From: an uncultured Clostridia bacterium
GTDB lineage: Bacteria; Bacillota; Clostridia; TANB77; CAG-508
DNA: 25,828 bases
Direction of reading: 5' to 3'
NCBI GenBank assembly: GCA_947631315.1
Contig: CANRLA010000010.1
Coordinates: 1-25,828 of the forward strand
This document shows, piece after piece, positions 23,262-25,828 of the stretch. The notes below the pieces were generated by a model. That model did not search any database, was not told the origin of the DNA, and worked only from the letters and a program-made list of their open reading frames with translations. Both the position numbers and the translations under genes were made by a program. Within the stretch, counting starts at the first letter, position 1, and the number at the start of each line of letters is the position of its first letter.

Positions 23262-24344
23262 ATGAAACCAAAAAAGAAAAAAATGTCAAACTCAAAGAAA
23301 ACAGTAAATTCTGAAAAGAATTCAAATACTAAAATAATAGTAACTATAGAATTGATTGTAATTTTTATAATAATAATTGCTTTGATTATAGGAATAAAAG
23401 AATATAATTTAAGCAAAGCTAAAATCAATAAGAAATTTGCAGAAGAAAGTATAAAAGAGGCATCAGAAGAAATAACGGAAAAAACAGAAATTGAGTTAGA
23501 ATCAGAGTTTGAGTTAAATAATAACTTATATGTTGTAGATATTACTGAAACAGAAGAAAACAATACGAAAAATGAAACAAAAAATAATGAACAAAATAAG
23601 AATATAGTAAGTAATGCAAAATATTATATAAAAGTAAATTATGGAGCGCAAGTTGTAACAATATATTCAAAAGATTTAGAAGGTAATTATACAGTTCCAG
23701 TAAAGTCAATGATTTGTTCTACAGGACCTGCTACACCAAAAGCAGGGGTATATGCTATACCGGGAAGATGGTCATGGGGACTTATGCAAGGAAATGTTTA
23801 TGGTCATTATGTTACAAAAATAACAGGAAACATTTTATTTCACTCAGTACCATATACACAGCAAAATCCTTCTACATTAGAATACTGGGAATATGATAAA
23901 TTAGGAACTCCAGCATCTTTAGGTTGTGTAAGGCTAAAAGTAGAAGATGCTAAATGGATTTATAATAATTGTGAAAACGGTACAAATGTAGAGTTTTATT
24001 CAAATGAAGATGCAGGACCGTTGGGTAAACCAACAGCAAAAAAGATAAGCGATTATCCTGATTATTTAAGAAACTGGGATCCAACAGATTCAAACCCATC
24101 TAATCCGTGGCATAGTTATAAGGAAAGTGACCAACAAATAGAAAATAATAATAAAACAAATATACAAGAAAAGAATGAAACAACAAATATACAAATAAAT
24201 GTTACAAAAAATGAAACACAAAATAAAGAACAAAATGTTGTAAAAACCAAAGTTGAAAATCAAGAGCAAAATAAAACTCACAATGAAATAGAAGTACAAA
24301 AACAAAATAAAGTAGAAAATAAAATGAAAAACATGTTGCATTAA
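23262..24344 (+). CDS. Membrane-anchored L,D-transpeptidase (YkuD domain)
   Basis: A 360-residue cell-wall enzyme expected to form 3-3 peptide cross-links or attach proteins to peptidoglycan. Basic N-terminus, one transmembrane helix (about 25-45), a charged stalk, then a YkuD domain (about 117-250). Catalytic C222 lies in SLGCVRL and H194 in LFHSVPY. The first His of the usual SHGC motif is Leu (L220); similar replacements are known in clostridial relatives, so activity is not excluded. The C-terminal 75 residues are an Asn/Lys/Glu/Gln-rich low-complexity tail. It is 30 bp after recO. The -35 of the ileS leader promoter overlaps its stop. Confidence 0.9.
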   Translation: MKPKKKKMSNSKKTVNSEKNSNTKIIVTIELIVIFIIIIALIIGIKEYNLSKAKINKKFAEESIKEASEEITEKTEIELESEFELNNNLYVVDITETEENNTKNETKNNEQNKNIVSNAKYYIKVNYGAQVVTIYSKDLEGNYTVPVKSMICSTGPATPKAGVYAIPGRWSWGLMQGNVYGHYVTKITGNILFHSVPYTQQNPSTLEYWEYDKLGTPASLGCVRLKVEDAKWIYNNCENGTNVEFYSNEDAGPLGKPTAKKISDYPDYLRNWDPTDSNPSNPWHSYKESDQQIENNNKTNIQEKNETTNIQINVTKNETQNKEQNVVKTKVENQEQNKTHNEIEVQKQNKVENKMKNMLH

Positions 24345-24364
24345 CAATAAAAAAGTGTTAAAAT
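24336..24364 (+). promoter_or_regulatory. Promoter of the ileS T-box leader
   Basis: TTGCAT (24336-24341), a 17-base spacer, TAAAAT (24359-24364). The -35 overlaps the last codons of the L,D-transpeptidase gene. The start would be near 24371. Confidence 0.6.
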
Positions 24365-24390
24365 AACAAATATAAATATTAAAAGACAAT

Positions 24391-24617
24391 ATATAAGACA
24401 AGGTAAATAAATAGGCCTTTTTAGAGAACTAGTGGTGGTGAGATGCTAGTAAGAAACCATTTATTTATTATCACTTATATGAGTTGCTTAGGTGAAATAA
24501 AAGTAAGCTAAGACGTTAATTTGCGTTAATAATAAATGAGATTGATATTTTATCAATGAATTTAGGTGGTACCACGGCTTTCGTCCTATAAAGTTAATTT
24601 ATGGATGAAGGCCTTTT
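24391..24617 (+). promoter_or_regulatory. T-box riboswitch (Ile) of ileS
   Basis: A leader RNA that senses uncharged tRNA-Ile. The Stem I base pairs ATATAAG (24391-24397) with CTTATAT (24474-24480); the upper helix pairs TAAATAAAT (24404-24412) with ATTTATTTA (24459-24467). Between them on the 3' side lies the specifier loop TTATCA with the codon ATC (24470-24472), isoleucine. The AGAGA and GGTGGTGAGA distal-loop elements are present (about 24423-24443). Stem III is ATTGATA/TATCAAT (24541-24557). The T-box AATTTAGGTGGTACCACGG is at 24559-24577. The terminator pairs GGCTTTCGTCC (24576-24586) with GGATGAAGGCC (24603-24613) followed by TTTT. Uncharged tRNA would bind and let transcription proceed into ileS. 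Confidence 0.95.
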
Positions 24618-24743
24618 AGTTTTAGATTTATATAAATTAAAAGTATAAACTTTAGATTAAAAAAATATATAAATTAATCTACAACTAATATGTAAGTTTC
24701 ATCTAATTATTATAAAAAATCAATCTTTAGAAAGGGAGATAAA

Positions 24744-25828
24744 ATGAGCGAAGAAAAAAAAGATTATAGTCAAACATTAAATTTACCAAAGACAGATTTT
24801 CCAATGAGGGGAAATCTTCCGGAAAAAGAGCCTACAATACTTGACTCAGTTTTTGAAAATGGTTTATATGAAAAAATATTAAAAAAGAATGAAGGTCACA
24901 AACATTTTGTATTACATGATGGACCTCCTTATGCAAATGGAGAAATTCATGCAGGACACGCTTTAAATAAAATATTAAAAGATACAATAGTAAGATATAA
25001 ATCAATGCAAGGATATTATGCACCTTATGTACCAGGATATGATACACATGGAATGCCAACAGAAAAGAAAGCTATTGAAAAATTAGGACTAGATAGGAAT
25101 AAAATTCCAGTAACAGAGTTTAGAAATACTTGCCAAGAATTTACAAAAAAATATAAAGATGTTCAAACAGATGGATTTAAAAGATTAGGAGTTCTTGGTG
25201 ATTGGGATAATCCATATATAACATTCGATCCAAAGATGGAAGCAAGACAAATTGGCGTTTTTGGAGATATGTATAAAAAGGGATATATCTATAAAGGACT
25301 TAAACCTGTATATTGGTGCACAGACTGTGAAACAGCATTGGCAGAAGCAGAAATAGAATATAAAGATGTAACAGGTGAATCAATATATGTAAAATTCCCA
25401 GTAGAAGATTCAAAAGGATTATTTGATAAACAAAATACATTCTTTGTAATTTGGACAACTACTCCTTGGACACTTCCTGGAAACTCAGGAATTACTATAG
25501 GACCTGATTTTGAATATAGCATAGTAGACACTGGAAAAGAAAAATTAATATTAGCAACAGAACTTGTAGAAAAGGTATTAAAACTTATTGAAGTAGAAGA
25601 CTACAAGGAAGTAAATAAATTTAAAGGTTCAGAATTAGAAGGAATCCTATGTAAGCACCCATTTTTAGATAGAACATCTAAAGTTGTACTTGGAAGCGAA
25701 ACAACAGTAAACGTTGATTTAGAAGAAGGAACTGGAGCAGTTCATACAGCACCTGCTTATGGTAAAGAAGACTATTTACAAGGTCAAAAAGATAATCTTC
25801 CAATGTATGCTTATATTGATGATAAAGG
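24744..25828 (+). CDS. ileS: Isoleucyl-tRNA synthetase, N-terminal part
   Basis: IleRS charges tRNA-Ile and edits mischarged valine. The gene continues beyond the window; 361 of roughly 900-1050 codons are seen. The start ATG has AAAGGGAGAT just upstream. Visible: GPPYANGEIHAGHALNK, the HIGH motif in HAGH form; PVYWCTDCETALAEAE; and the start of the editing domain with WTTTPWTLPGNSG and GTGAVHTAPAYG. The KMSKS motif lies outside. It is controlled by the Ile-specific T-box. Confidence 0.97.
   Translation, partial: MSEEKKDYSQTLNLPKTDFPMRGNLPEKEPTILDSVFENGLYEKILKKNEGHKHFVLHDGPPYANGEIHAGHALNKILKDTIVRYKSMQGYYAPYVPGYDTHGMPTEKKAIEKLGLDRNKIPVTEFRNTCQEFTKKYKDVQTDGFKRLGVLGDWDNPYITFDPKMEARQIGVFGDMYKKGYIYKGLKPVYWCTDCETALAEAEIEYKDVTGESIYVKFPVEDSKGLFDKQNTFFVIWTTTPWTLPGNSGITIGPDFEYSIVDTGKEKLILATELVEKVLKLIEVEDYKEVNKFKGSELEGILCKHPFLDRTSKVVLGSETTVNVDLEEGTGAVHTAPAYGKEDYLQGQKDNLPMYAYIDDK

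Noticed and set aside
24090..24401. Minus-strand Phe/Ile-rich frame of 103 codons
   Set aside because: Mirror of the low-complexity L,D-transpeptidase tail.
24940..24970. HAGH in place of HIGH in IleRS
   Set aside because: The second position of this motif varies between IleRS proteins; not evidence of a defect.
1..25828. CRISPR arrays, tRNA or rRNA genes
   Set aside because: No regularly spaced direct repeats and no tRNA- or rRNA-like stretch were seen by eye on either strand.

Overview
The window is about 25.8 kb of very AT-rich DNA. Strong AGGAGG-type ribosome-binding sites, sigma-A-like promoters, DivIVA/SepF division proteins, a T-box riboswitch, and the sporulation gene yqfD together point to a low-GC Gram-positive of class Clostridia (Bacillota), probably an endospore former or a recent descendant of one. 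Nothing in the sequence fixes a genus; a gut-associated uncultured lineage is only a guess.

Layout. 1-74 is the 3' end of a group II intron (domain V remnant plus domain VI). It is followed by two hairpins and, on the minus strand, two unlisted mini-genes for cysteine-rich membrane peptides (217-327, 383-508). A long plus-strand housekeeping run then covers mutL, a small membrane protein, miaA, an HlyD-like envelope protein, sepF and divIVA (721-6945), then rsmD, a coiled-coil protein and trmB (7122-8962). 9060-12752 is an accessory island: a minus-strand cytoplasmic GH13 alpha-amylase, a complete IS1182-family insertion sequence with recognisable terminal inverted repeats (10670-12543), and a 53-codon minus-strand gene of atypical base composition with its own promoter and structured leader. 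Plus-strand genes resume with an MscS channel and an OmpR-type two-component pair (13012-16434).

The last block (16478-25828) matches the Bacillus-type yqfD - ybeY - dgkA - era - yqzL - recO cluster, but phoH and yqfF, expected between yqfD and ybeY, are absent. A 403-residue helical protein of unknown function stands in their place. The dgkA product is fused to a PAP2-like domain whose two catalytic histidines are replaced. A DUF3048 protein, an L,D-transpeptidase, and a T-box-controlled ileS (cut by the window end) complete the region.

Functional themes: mismatch repair and RNA modification (mutL, miaA, rsmD, trmB, ybeY, era, recO), cell division and envelope (sepF, divIVA, HlyD-like protein, L,D-transpeptidase, undecaprenol/lipid kinase), and sporulation (yqfD). 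The least explained items are the Cys-rich peptide pair, the 403-aa protein in the phoH-yqfF slot, the degenerate DgkA-PAP2 fusion, the 53-aa gene with two mutually exclusive leader hairpins, and a hairpin that may bridge a distant Shine-Dalgarno to the mutL start. All calls are by eye from sequence; no database search was run.
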